DNA of 64,000 nucleotides from the NCBI RefSeq assembly GCF_000350485.1, contig NZ_AORV01000056.1, positions 1 through 64,000 on the forward strand, read 5' to 3'. A program made the position numbers and the translations under genes. This document shows positions 18,228 through 26,792 of the stretch, in pieces (position 1 is the stretch's first letter; every line of letters begins with the position of its first letter). The notes beneath the pieces were generated by a model. It had not been told where the DNA came from. It saw only the letters and a program-made list of their open reading frames with translations, and did no database searches. The DNA is from Ruminiclostridium cellobioparum subsp. termitidis CT1112 (GTDB lineage: Bacteria; Bacillota; Clostridia; Acetivibrionales; DSM-1351).

Positions 18228-19289
18228 TTATTGTATCAGCTTCGTTATTACCACCGAGCGGTATTCACTGTCATTGATCAGATCCACTATTCTGGTTTCT
18301 TCCCCGGATATTATCTTAAGCGTCGGCCTTAAGCAAACTTCATCACTATTGCCTATTACCAGCCCTGTCTCCCCATTGCTGAGTAATACAGATGCTCCCA
18401 CAGGATATGGATACACCCTGGAAGTAAATATTTTCACCAGCTCCGGATCGAACAAGGTCCCGCTGTTCGCCATGACATATTCTATTGCTTCAAGTACCGG
18501 GCAGCCTTTGCGGTATGACCGGTCGGATGTCAAAGCATCGTATACGTCGGCAATACATATTATCCTTCCGAAAAGAATGATATTCTCTCCCGACAATCCG
18601 TTGGGATATCCCGAGCCGTCATAATGCTCATGGTGTGATAAAACGGATACTGTTATCTTTGAAGATAGATTATTTCCGCCCGACAGCACATCATACCCTT
18701 TTTTACTGTGGGTTTTCATTATTTCAAATTCTTCATCGGTTAATTTACCGGGTTTATTCAATATCTCCGTTCCGATAAATAGTTTTCCGATGTCATGAAA
18801 TAGCGCAGCAGTACCCACTGTCAGCATATCCGCCTTGTTCAGTTTCAAATGGTATGCTATTGCCAGCGCAATTATTGCTACGTTCACGGAATGAAAATAT
18901 GTATAATTGTCAAACATTTTTAATTCCAGGAGATTCAGGTTCAGCTCTCTCTTTGAGAGTATATCGTCCACCAGCTCGGAAATCATTGACTGCAGATTGT
19001 CTATTTCATTACTTAGAGTTTTTTTATCACTTTTCAGAGTAAGAGCATTGTTCAATTTCTTGGCCAGAGAAAATCTTACCTCGTTGGAAACAAAGTTTTC
19101 CTGATATTCTATACCCTCTGAAAGTTCATCTTCTATTAGTAATCCCTTATAGCCCAGTAGTTCAAGTCTGTCGATAGCTGCTCTTGTCAATTCCGTATTT
19201 GTATTGATCAGTACAACGCCCTGCTCGTTAAAAATGGTTTTCCCTAACCTCATACCTTCCTGTACGAGATTAATTGCTAAATACCTCAC
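18228..19289 (-). CDS. HD-GYP domain protein, probable cyclic-di-GMP phosphodiesterase
   Basis: The C-terminal half (about residues 125-310) is an HD-GYP domain with HDIGK, THSKKGYD, the HHEHYDGSGYP signature and DVYDALTSDRSYR. Such enzymes hydrolyse cyclic di-GMP and some related dinucleotides. The N-terminal 110 residues form a separate domain of the DUF3391-like position with no clear membrane segment. The start is GTG at 19289, with GGGGG 5 nt upstream. It is a single gene bounded by the terminator at 19471-19525 on the upstream side. Confidence 0.9.
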   Translation of the reverse strand: MRYLAINLVQEGMRLGKTIFNEQGVVLINTNTELTRAAIDRLELLGYKGLLIEDELSEGIEYQENFVSNEVRFSLAKKLNNALTLKSDKKTLSNEIDNLQSMISELVDDILSKRELNLNLLELKMFDNYTYFHSVNVAIIALAIAYHLKLNKADMLTVGTAALFHDIGKLFIGTEILNKPGKLTDEEFEIMKTHSKKGYDVLSGGNNLSSKITVSVLSHHEHYDGSGYPNGLSGENIILFGRIICIADVYDALTSDRSYRKGCPVLEAIEYVMANSGTLFDPELVKIFTSRVYPYPVGASVLLSNGETGLVIGNSDEVCLRPTLKIISGEETRIVDLINDSEYRSVVITKLIQ

Positions 19290-19470
19290 TTATACCCCCA
19301 TGATTTAAGAAAATTTAAACCGTTATGTTGTTTTAATACTCTGTCGTGCTGCATTAGCGGCTGTCAAGCATTTCAACCGTACCTAAAAAGAAAAACGATT
19401 TCTATTATATATTAATTGACATAACCTTGGAAATAGTTATTTTGTATAAAAATTTTTTGTATTATTATGA

Positions 19471-19525
19471 AAAAATAAAAACAACCGGCATATTGATATA
19501 CTCGCCAGATTGTTTTTATTTTTTT
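19471..19525 (-). terminator. Terminator of the small membrane protein gene
   Basis: Perfect 14-bp arms AAAAATAAAAACAA / TTGTTTTTATTTTT enclose a smaller GGC/GCC stem, followed on the minus strand by a U-rich run. It ends transcription of the gene at 19562-19744 before the HD-GYP gene; with T-rich runs on both sides it may act in both directions. Confidence 0.75.
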
Positions 19526-19561
19526 CTAATTGTATGCACATATACCATCTACCATCCGTTA

Positions 19562-19744
19562 TTATTGTGATTTACTATCTGTTGTAAACAAGCCGGCCGC
19601 TGTAATAAAAATACCTGCGAACGGTGTTACCCTTCCCATAAATAAAAGGAAACCCCCTTCTACAAATCCAATCAACATTACTTTACAGGCTATTCCAAAT
19701 AAAATAAGAGCAATCCCAAACAACATTACTCGGTAATCTTTCAT
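19562..19744 (-). CDS. Small two-helix membrane protein, unknown function
   Basis: A 60-residue protein made almost wholly of two hydrophobic segments (about residues 6-30 and 33-52) joined by a Gly-rich turn, with a short polar C-terminus. The start ATG at 19744 has GAGGG 6 nt upstream, and the gene is followed by a good terminator, both of which argue that it is real. No motif gives a function. Confidence 0.6.
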   Translation of the reverse strand: MKDYRVMLFGIALILFGIACKVMLIGFVEGGFLLFMGRVTPFAGIFITAAGLFTTDSKSQ

Positions 19745-19993
19745 TTTCAACCCTCATTTCTTATTTCTTTGTTTCTATCTCCGTTTATTTATGATAAAAA
19801 TCTTTAGCTTTAAGACTTTACCTTTAAGTAAATATATTACATTTTCCTTCACAAGTAAATGGACTAATTGTAATATTGTCTAAAATGCTTATTTTACATT
19901 TATACTTTTCAAATTAGGAATTATGACGATTCTTTGATATCTGTTTTGGTTTTGAGTCCTTTATAAATTTACATAAGGTAGTTATGTTTTTTC

Positions 19994-20033
19994 CCGCAGA
20001 AAATGCAAGCGCCCTGGAGCTGGCGGACGGAAT
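19994..20033 (-). repeat. Partial duplicate of tRNA-Thr 3' end and terminator arm
   Basis: These 40 bp match 20226-20265 with two mismatches. The matching part covers the last 19 nt of tRNA-Thr including CCA (TGGAGCTGGCGGACGGAAT on the plus strand) and the first arm of its terminator. The copies are 232 bp apart in direct orientation. The DNA between them (20034-20225) is clearly more GC-rich than its surroundings. The arrangement resembles an att-type duplication or a tRNA-derived repeat. Confidence 0.8.
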
Positions 20034-20178
20034 CGCCCGGCTTCGCCGTGCTTATGACGTCGCCCACCTTCTCTTCGTTCAGGTGCCGGGCTCGTGCCCT
20101 TTCGGGTTCAATTCCTTCATTTTCTTTTATCCCCGCCGGGAGGCCAGTGGGGACTACGGGGAGACTGATCTCTCCCGT

Positions 20179-20219
20179 AAGACGCTTCGTGTCTTTTTTA
20201 TAAATAAAAAAGACACCTG
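20179..20219 (+). terminator. Tandem hairpins inside the tRNA-Thr downstream cassette
   Basis: On the plus strand AAGAC/GTCTT with a GCTTCGT loop is followed by T5-6, a small intrinsic terminator. Overlapping it, GTGTCTTTTTTA and TAAAAAAGACAC form a perfect 12-bp inverted repeat with a 4-nt loop. The region can therefore stop transcription coming from the window start towards the tRNAs. Confidence 0.6.
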
Positions 20220-20246
20220 CATTTTCCGCAGAAAATGCAAGCGTCT
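20206..20246 (-). terminator. Intrinsic terminator of the tRNA-Val/tRNA-Thr operon
   Basis: Directly after the CCA of tRNA-Thr the minus strand reads AAGACGCTTGCATTTTC, loop TGC, GGAAAATGCAGGTGTCTTTTTT. The inner stem GCATTTTC/GGAAAATGC and outer AGAC/GTCT pair well and end in a run of six Ts. Confidence 0.85.
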
Positions 20247-20322
20247 TGGAGCTGGCGGACGGAATTGAACCCCCGACCTGCTGATTACAAGTCAGCTGCT
20301 CTACCTGCTGAGCTACACCAGC
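20247..20322 (-). tRNA. tRNA-Thr (anticodon TGT)
   Basis: The minus strand folds as a full cloverleaf: acceptor GCTGGTG/CGCCAGC, D-arm GCTCAG...GAGC, anticodon arm CTGACTTGTAATCAG with anticodon TGT, and T-arm GGGGGTTCAATTCC. The 3' CCA is encoded. It lies 4 nt after tRNA-Val and shares its promoter and terminator. Confidence 0.97.
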
Positions 20323-20326
20323 ATGA

Positions 20327-20402
20327 TGGTGGGAACTATAGGGCTCGAACCTATGACCCTCTGCTTGTAAGGCAGATGCTCTCCCAGCTGAGCTAAGCTC
20401 CC
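20327..20402 (-). tRNA. tRNA-Val (anticodon TAC)
   Basis: The minus strand gives acceptor GGGAGCT/AGTTCCC (one G-T pair), D-arm GCTCAGCTGGGAGAGC, anticodon arm CTGCCTTACAAGCAG with anticodon TAC, and T-arm TAGGTTCGAGCCCTA. CCA is encoded. It is the first tRNA of the pair, about 65 nt after the predicted transcription start. Confidence 0.97.
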
Positions 20403-20473
20403 ATCAATGCAAGTTCCGACTTCAAACCCACACAGTCATATGTGTCAAGGCAGCTGTCTTTCCTGCAAGAGGT

Positions 20474-20503
20474 ATTATAGCACAGTTGTTTTTAATAAGT
20501 CAA
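20474..20503 (-). promoter_or_regulatory. Promoter of the tRNA-Val/tRNA-Thr operon
   Basis: On the minus strand TTGACT (20503-20498) and TATAAT (20479-20474) are 18 nt apart, predicting a start near 20467. The remainder of 20403-20731 holds the leader and the upstream region of deoD, with no gene seen. Confidence 0.8.
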
Positions 20504-20731
20504 TATCCTTTTTGCGTGGCATATAATGTATTCCCTGGTTTCTTCATCCAAGAAATTTTTAAATATTTTCAGACAGCACAGAGGAATAAATAAATTTTCT
20601 CCTGTATTTTTAATGGAAAAATTGTATAATTTAAAATATGGCTGCGGCATTTATAAAGTTCTACAATCTGGATAAAATAAGGTTGGTTTGCTGCAGACTT
20701 GACGATTACTATATTATTGGAGGTAAAATGT

Positions 20732-21442
20732 ATGTCGATACCAACACCGCATATTAATGTCAGCGAGCAAGGTATAATAGCTGAAACGGTATTAATGCCG
20801 GGAGATCCTCTCCGTGCCAAATTTATAGCAGAGACTTACCTTGAGAATCCTGTTCAGTTTAACACAGTCAGAAATATGTTTGGATATACAGGAACATACA
20901 AGGGAAAGAAAATATCCATAATGGGGTCCGGAATGGGCATGCCGTCAATCGGAATTTACTCTTATGAACTGATACATTTTTATGGAGTCAAGAACATAAT
21001 CAGAATAGGATCCTGCGGAGCTATTCAAGAGGACATTAGGATCAGGGACATTGTCATAGGAATCTCGGCTTCTACAAATTCAAACTACGCATCACAGTAT
21101 GATTTGCCCGGAACATATGCCCCCACGGCCTCCTGGTCTCTTGTTAAGAAGGCGATAGATATTGCGGAAAGCAAGGGAATACCCACAAGAGTTGGCAATG
21201 TCCTCTCTTCCGACATATTCTACGATGATGATCCCGACACCTGGAGAAAGTGGGCTAAAATGGGGGTTTTAGCTATTGAAATGGAAGCTGCGGCATTGTA
21301 TATGAATGCTGCCCGTGCAGGAGTCAATGCCCTGTGCGTCCTGACAGTTTCGGATTCTCTGGTATCCCATGAAATCACTACTGCTGAGGAACGCCAAACT
21401 TCCTTTACCAATATGATGGAAATAGCTTTGGAGCTTGCCTAG
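20732..21442 (+). CDS. deoD: Purine-nucleoside phosphorylase, DeoD type
   Basis: This enzyme splits purine nucleosides with phosphate to give free base and ribose-1-phosphate. The 236-residue length and the motifs MPGDPLRAKFIAETYL, GSCGA, EMEAAALY and VSDSL belong to the hexameric DeoD family. The ATG at 20732 is preferred because GGAGG lies 8 nt upstream; the in-frame start at 20699 precedes that site. It is a single gene on the plus strand. Confidence 0.96.
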   Translation: MSIPTPHINVSEQGIIAETVLMPGDPLRAKFIAETYLENPVQFNTVRNMFGYTGTYKGKKISIMGSGMGMPSIGIYSYELIHFYGVKNIIRIGSCGAIQEDIRIRDIVIGISASTNSNYASQYDLPGTYAPTASWSLVKKAIDIAESKGIPTRVGNVLSSDIFYDDDPDTWRKWAKMGVLAIEMEAAALYMNAARAGVNALCVLTVSDSLVSHEITTAEERQTSFTNMMEIALELA

Positions 21443-21479
21443 TACAATATTCTGTATGTTGTACTATAATACGGGAATA

Positions 21480-21555
21480 CGGGGTAAAATCATTTGTCAT
21501 TTGTATTGTTCATGTAACCAATGCATCCGGCAGATTATTTTACCCTTTTAATATT
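21480..21555 (+). terminator. Possible terminator after deoD
   Basis: GGGGTAAAAT and ATTTTACCC form the closing stem of a roughly 70-nt structure followed by TTTTAAT. A smaller hairpin AGTACAA/TTGTACT lies just after the stop codon (21441-21466). The long loop makes this a weaker call. Confidence 0.5.
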
Positions 21556-21640
21556 TATCTTTTTGGTTGATAATACTAATTAGTATTTAGTATTCTTTTT
21601 ACTTTTTTGTTACAATTATTAATTTATTTTTAACAATACT

Positions 21641-21688
21641 TTAACAATAAATATTACTTTGGTATAATCTATTGATTAATAAATCAAT
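21641..21688 (+). promoter_or_regulatory. Promoter with palindrome upstream of the LTA synthase gene
   Basis: TTAACA (21641-21646) and TATAAT (21663-21668) are 16 nt apart. Immediately downstream ATTGATT-AATA-AATCAAT (21671-21688) is a perfect 7-bp dyad covering the expected start site, which could be an operator or a 5' mRNA hairpin. Confidence 0.6.
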
Positions 21689-21705
21689 GGAAGCTGGGAA
21701 GAAAA

Positions 21706-24213
21706 ATGAAAAAAATAAACAAAGGAATTCTTGCATTGATTGTTGCTGTGGCAATTAGTGCAATTGATATTTTTTACAACGGTAACGGGTATTCTCAACT
21801 GCTGCTGGCTTTGGCCGCCTCGTTTGCAGTTTTCAACATGCCTGCAATACCTGATAAACTTAATAAATTGCCCTACTCAAAGCTTATTTTATTTATATTA
21901 AATATTGTGCTGTTGGTATTCACCTTCAAACATAAAGTACTGCTGGTAAATATGCTTTTGTTGTCATATTTGATTTGGAGTGCGGTAACACCGTTTTTTC
22001 AAAAATTCAAATCCTTTTTACCTGTAACGTTCCTGATGTGTTTTGTAGCAGTATATGCCGCTTCTTTCTTAGGCTTCAGCGTACCACTGTTCATTTTTGT
22101 GTTCTATCCGGTATATGCATTGGGGGTTTTAACACATGAGAAAAATATTATTAAGACTCCAAAAATATGGTTGTTTGCATTTTTAAACCTGGCAGGTGCT
22201 GCAGTACTTCTTGTTTTATTCATGTATAAAGCCCTGGGGCAATCGGTTCTGAGCAGCATCCTTTTTACAAATATCACAAAACTGGGAACCGTTACCGCCG
22301 TATACCTGCCCTTTATAGGACTGTTTATGGCGTGGTTTGCCGCGTCGGGCAACTTGATCTTCCATATGCTGACATCAGGTTTTGAAAAGGGTAATACGGC
22401 CTTTGATCTCTCTGATTATTTCAAACCTGTCTTCAGCTTTATTTCGTTTTTTGTATTTGTTACAGTCATCACATTTTTATGTGAGTATTCAATAAGGCAG
22501 GAAATAAAGGCAACAATCACTGACATGCTGCATCCCAACATAATGTTCAACATACTGGTTTTATGCAGCCTATACATGTGCCTTATTTCGCTGTTCGGAA
22601 AAGGGATTTCAAATGTTTTGCTCTCAATAGTTGCAATATTCCTTACTATAGCTAATTTTATCAAGTTCACATACTTTGATGAACCTTTTTACCCATGGGA
22701 TCTGTACATGTTTAAAAACCTCATAGGTATTTGTAAGGATTATCTAAATATACCTATTGTAATTGCGGTGCTGGTAATCCTGGCAGGCCTGATATTTTTA
22801 CTGGTTAAATTCAGGAAAAATGTACTCAGTTATCTCAAGCCGGGATTCAACTTTGTCATAATGCCCTTTGCACTGATACTGTTTCTTCTAAATGCCAACG
22901 TGTTGGCTGATTACAGGCTATCCGTCCAGGTGGGCGTTCAAAGATCCTGGTATATCGGCAAAGCTGAAATACTTGCAAATGGTATGTACGCTCAGAATTA
23001 TTACTATCTGACCGACCTGGAAAAATATCTGAATCCCAAGCCTGATGATTACAGTGAAGAAACCATGCAGGCCATTTCTGATAAATATCCTGCTTCGGTA
23101 GATAATTCCGTTACGGCCTCCACCGTCGGAGGAGCTGTGAAATCGGCGGAAAAACCTAACGTTATAGCTATTATGAGTGAAAGCTACTGGGATTTGACCA
23201 AATTAAACGGGTTAAGTTTCAGCAAGGATGTGGCTGAAAATGTCCACAAGTATCAGAGGGGCATGCTGGCTCCGCCGGCAATCGGAGGAGGTACTGCAAA
23301 TACCGAATTTGAAGCCCTTACAGGTATGTCCTTATACTTTATGAGCCCTGGAATTATAGCATACAATGCCTACCTTAGGACCGAAACTCCAAGCATTGCT
23401 TCGGTATTCAAGGATAACGGCTACAGCACAACGGCCATTCATCCCAACGGCGGCTGGTTTTATAACAGGGATAAGGTATACAACTATTTCGGCTTTGAAA
23501 AATTCTATGATGTGTCCAGCTTCGATATGAACACCCAAACAAAGGGACCGCATATTTCCGACTATGCTCTTGTTGACAAGATACTTGAAACCTTGAATTC
23601 TTCAGACAAGCCTGCTTTTATCTTTGCAGTTTCAATGGAAAACCATGATCCTTTTGATAATAAATACAGCAGTTTTGACGTCAATGTAGAGTCCGACCAG
23701 TTGAATTCCTCACAGAAAAGCATTATAAACGGTTATGCCCAGGGACTGTATGATGCAGACCAATCCCTCGGAAAGCTCATAGAAGAACTTAAGAAAAGTG
23801 ACAAACCTACCCTGTTATACTTTTTTGGGGATCACGCACCTCGTCTGGGTACTCTTGATGATTACTACAGCGTTTACGACAAACTCGGTGCAAAACAGGA
23901 TTCTGAGCTCAAGCAGGGCATCGGTGAATTGAAGTACTACACCACGCCTTTGGTTACGTGGTCAAATTTCCGGGAAATGAGGAGCTTTTCAAGTATAATC
24001 TCCCCGTCCCACCTTTCCTATGAGATATTGAAGGACGCAGGTGTGGACCATCCCAATTATTTCAACATAATGCCCCAGCTGGAAGAAAAATATCCCATAA
24101 TGCATTTGAAAAACATGGGACTGGTAGATCCTGACGATGAACTGGTAAAGGATTATCGTCTGATACAGTACGATCTGCTTTTCGGCAACAAATATCTCAA
24201 GAGCGGTAACTAG
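21706..24213 (+). CDS. LTA synthase family membrane sulfatase (phosphoglycerol transferase)
   Basis: The 835-residue protein has an unusually long N-terminal membrane part (about 10-12 helices, residues 1-400) and an extracellular sulfatase-type domain (about 480-790). The catalytic region NVIAIMSESYWD, the substrate-site GGGTANTEFEALTGMS with its nucleophilic Thr, and the metal-binding FGDHAPRLG are present. LTA synthases of Firmicutes transfer glycerol-phosphate from phosphatidylglycerol to the growing teichoic acid chain and are about 650 residues with five helices, so this belongs to a larger clostridial branch whose polymer may differ. The ATG follows GGGAAGAAAA. It is monocistronic and convergent with arcA. 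Confidence 0.9.
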   Translation: MKKINKGILALIVAVAISAIDIFYNGNGYSQLLLALAASFAVFNMPAIPDKLNKLPYSKLILFILNIVLLVFTFKHKVLLVNMLLLSYLIWSAVTPFFQKFKSFLPVTFLMCFVAVYAASFLGFSVPLFIFVFYPVYALGVLTHEKNIIKTPKIWLFAFLNLAGAAVLLVLFMYKALGQSVLSSILFTNITKLGTVTAVYLPFIGLFMAWFAASGNLIFHMLTSGFEKGNTAFDLSDYFKPVFSFISFFVFVTVITFLCEYSIRQEIKATITDMLHPNIMFNILVLCSLYMCLISLFGKGISNVLLSIVAIFLTIANFIKFTYFDEPFYPWDLYMFKNLIGICKDYLNIPIVIAVLVILAGLIFLLVKFRKNVLSYLKPGFNFVIMPFALILFLLNANVLADYRLSVQVGVQRSWYIGKAEILANGMYAQNYYYLTDLEKYLNPKPDDYSEETMQAISDKYPASVDNSVTASTVGGAVKSAEKPNVIAIMSESYWDLTKLNGLSFSKDVAENVHKYQRGMLAPPAIGGGTANTEFEALTGMSLYFMSPGIIAYNAYLRTETPSIASVFKDNGYSTTAIHPNGGWFYNRDKVYNYFGFEKFYDVSSFDMNTQTKGPHISDYALVDKILETLNSSDKPAFIFAVSMENHDPFDNKYSSFDVNVESDQLNSSQKSIINGYAQGLYDADQSLGKLIEELKKSDKPTLLYFFGDHAPRLGTLDDYYSVYDKLGAKQDSELKQGIGELKYYTTPLVTWSNFREMRSFSSIISPSHLSYEILKDAGVDHPNYFNIMPQLEEKYPIMHLKNMGLVDPDDELVKDYRLIQYDLLFGNKYLKSGN

Positions 24214-24250
24214 CAATATACGTTTTAGATGTTACAGACCACTAGTCATA

Positions 24251-25483
24251 TTATTGCTTATAAGGATTATCCCTATAAAGGGGCATACTCATACACCTTG
24301 GTCCTCCCCTGCCTCTGGAAAGCTCATAGGAGTCAAATTCCAGGACTTCTATGCTGTTTTTTCTCAGTGCATCATTAGTGATATGGTTTCTGTTATAACA
24401 TACAACCTTCCCGGGGGAAACCGCAAGCGTATTACTGCCGTCACTCCACTGTTCCCTGCTGGCAGCTATGATATCACCGTCACCGCACCTGATCAGATTC
24501 ACTGCCGGCAGCTTAAGGTGCTTCTTTAATATCTCAGACAGGTCACTATGCTCATATTTGATATGCAACCGGTTATTTGCCGCCCTGCTTATACTGTAAA
24601 CGTCCAGCGGGGCTTCTATGCCCGGAAATATTGTAAACTGGTCATAATCAACCATGGTAAATACGGTGTCCAGGTGCATATATGCCCTCTTCTTGGGGAT
24701 GTCAAAAACGAGGACCGTATTGAAGGGTTCCTCTGACTCCAAGAGCTTTTGAGCTACCCTCTCAACCGCTATCGTACTTGTTCTGGCACTTACGCCGATA
24801 GCTACAACCTTGTCTGAAAGCACCAGAATATCCCCTCCCTCAATGGTATGGGTCTTATCCCTGTTGTACCATCTTGGAACTTCCTTGAATCTCGGGTGAT
24901 AATTAAATATATATTTTGCAAAGATGGTCTCTCTGTTTCTTGTTTCATTTGCCATCACATTCAGGGATATTCCCTTCCCGATGGATGCAAATGGGTCTCT
25001 TTGAAAATACATGTTCGGAATAGGATCAAGATAGAATGGATAGGCATTTTTAATCATATCTCCCAATGTTTTATGTTTGATATCCTTCAAATCACTATGC
25101 CTTGTTCCGGCTATACACTTATTTATAAAATCCCGGGGCGTCAATGAGCTGAAATATTCTTTTATCGCTTCCTGAAGCCCGTCTGTAACAACTTTTCCCT
25201 CAATCATGAAATCCATAAGAAACTCTTCTCTTATATGTGAATCCTCAAGGATATCTGTCATTAAGTCAGTCATATAGACTACTTCTACCTCTTCCTTCCT
25301 GAGGATTTGTACAAACTGCTCATGTTCCCTCTGTGCCTGATCCAGATATACAATTTCATCAAACAGAAGTTTTGTCAAATAATCCGGTACTATATTTTCC
25401 ACTTCCAGCCCGGGACGATGAAGCAGAACAGATTTTAATTTTCCTATTTCACTATAAACGGAAATGCCGGGTTTAAAAGACAT
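24251..25483 (-). CDS. arcA: Arginine deiminase
   Basis: Arginine deiminase converts arginine to citrulline and ammonia. The 410-residue length, FQRDPFASIG, the EGGDILVL active-site segment, HLDTVFTMVD and the C-terminal RGGPRCMSMPL with the nucleophilic cysteine are all visible. The ATG at 25483 has GGAGG 6 nt upstream and gives the usual N-terminus; a start at 25555 would add 24 unneeded residues. arcB, arcC and an arginine/ornithine antiporter are not next to it, so a complete ADI pathway cannot be shown here. Confidence 0.96.
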   Translation of the reverse strand: MSFKPGISVYSEIGKLKSVLLHRPGLEVENIVPDYLTKLLFDEIVYLDQAQREHEQFVQILRKEEVEVVYMTDLMTDILEDSHIREEFLMDFMIEGKVVTDGLQEAIKEYFSSLTPRDFINKCIAGTRHSDLKDIKHKTLGDMIKNAYPFYLDPIPNMYFQRDPFASIGKGISLNVMANETRNRETIFAKYIFNYHPRFKEVPRWYNRDKTHTIEGGDILVLSDKVVAIGVSARTSTIAVERVAQKLLESEEPFNTVLVFDIPKKRAYMHLDTVFTMVDYDQFTIFPGIEAPLDVYSISRAANNRLHIKYEHSDLSEILKKHLKLPAVNLIRCGDGDIIAASREQWSDGSNTLAVSPGKVVCYNRNHITNDALRKNSIEVLEFDSYELSRGRGGPRCMSMPLYRDNPYKQ

Positions 25484-25714
25484 AACTTTCCTCCCAGATA
25501 CATGTTTTCTTTCAGTCCGAAATAAATTCTTATCTATAGTTCCCTTGTGGTACACTGTTATTCAAATTTTTAAAAAGCAGAGGTGTAAAATTAAATCCAA
25601 TATTTTAATTTTACAAATGAGTAGATTATGTTTTATATAAATCTAAAGGGACATACTAAAATAAATAGTGCTATATATCAGGATTTATTTTAACACGTAA
25701 GCGGAGGACATGCA

Positions 25715-25987
25715 ATGAATAAAATTGATGAAGCCATTATCAGCATCAGATCGCTGGAGTGCCCGACAGGACAATTGGAAAACAAGGTTGCCGGAATACT
25801 TGAGAAATACGGAGTCGCCGGCAGAACCCAAATTAATATTGACCGGGAAAAAATTCTGGATACCGACGGGGCCCAGGCTTATAAAGTTAAAATTGCAGAT
25901 AAGGGTCAGCCTTTGATTGTAATGGCCCAATCAGGCTATGATGATTATGTGGCCAGGGTTGTCGATGTTTACACCGACAATACCTAG
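25715..25987 (+). CDS. Small conserved-looking protein, unknown function
   Basis: The 90-residue soluble protein has a helical first half and an alpha/beta-looking second half, with no signal peptide, membrane helix or metal motif. GGAGG stands 7 nt before the ATG. Its 3' end overlaps the convergent methyltransferase gene by 4 bp. I do not recognise it. Confidence 0.6.
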   Translation: MNKIDEAIISIRSLECPTGQLENKVAGILEKYGVAGRTQINIDREKILDTDGAQAYKVKIADKGQPLIVMAQSGYDDYVARVVDVYTDNT

Positions 25988-26721
25988 CGCTTTTTTACCG
26001 CTGATATGAGCAGCATCATGGGCCGGCGCAGTTCATCAGCCATTCCGGGAACAGAATAAAGCAGGTGCTCCGCAGGTTTTGGTTCTACTATCCCTGTTAT
26101 CTCAAAGCCTGCCTGGATAAGACCATTTAAATATGTGGTCAGGGTTTTATGATATTTTATTACTTCCTCTCCCAAAAAGTCAGCCTTACGGCTCCCCTCG
26201 GTAAAGTATTGGTCCACAGGCCAGTGAAGCCGGTTGCCCTGTTTGTCATAATACCAGTCCTGTTTCCCCTGTGCGGTAAATATGGGATGTTCCACTGAGA
26301 ACACAAATTCTCCTCCGCTTGTGAGGCATTTGTTTACTTTGGCAGAAATATCTTCAAACGACTGAACATAGTGTAAAGCCAGCGAACTTATTACTACATC
26401 AAAGGAATTGCCGGCGAAATCAATATCCTCAATGGGCATGCAAATATACCTGATGTATTCGGATTCAGTCTTATTCGCTGCTTCATTCAACATCTTTTGT
26501 GAGATATCAACACCCACAGCTGATTTTGCCCCATTCTCAACAGCAAACCGGCAATGCCATCCAAAACCGCAGCCTAAATCCAGAACCCTCTTACCTTTAA
26601 AATCAGGCAGCATCTTTTTCAGTTCATGCCATTCCCCGGCGGCCTCAAGTCCCTTCTTAGAACGCTCCATATTACTGTATTTTTCAAAAAAAGTACTGTC
26701 ATCGTATTTATTCTGCTTCAT
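25984..26721 (-). CDS. Class I SAM-dependent methyltransferase
   Basis: A 245-residue methyltransferase of the Methyltransf_11/25 type. The SAM site VLDLGCGFGWHCRFA (about residue 46), the acidic VGVDIS loop and the VISSLALHYV post-motif are present. The substrate is unknown; the C-terminal part (about 150-245) resembles small-molecule methyltransferases. GGAGG precedes the ATG by 9 nt. Confidence 0.87.
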   Translation of the reverse strand: MKQNKYDDSTFFEKYSNMERSKKGLEAAGEWHELKKMLPDFKGKRVLDLGCGFGWHCRFAVENGAKSAVGVDISQKMLNEAANKTESEYIRYICMPIEDIDFAGNSFDVVISSLALHYVQSFEDISAKVNKCLTSGGEFVFSVEHPIFTAQGKQDWYYDKQGNRLHWPVDQYFTEGSRKADFLGEEVIKYHKTLTTYLNGLIQAGFEITGIVEPKPAEHLLYSVPGMADELRRPMMLLISAVKKR

Positions 26722-26792
26722 ATTTTATATCCTCCAGATCAACTGTTTTTAGGCCTATCAGCCTGGTATGTTGTTATGCATGCATCCGGTCA

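Noticed and set aside
19984-20268. A 94-codon plus-strand open frame through the GC-rich cassette and tRNA-Thr
   Set aside because: It overlaps the tRNA gene, the terminators and the repeat arms, has no ribosome site, and is best explained as a by-product of the GC-rich repeat.
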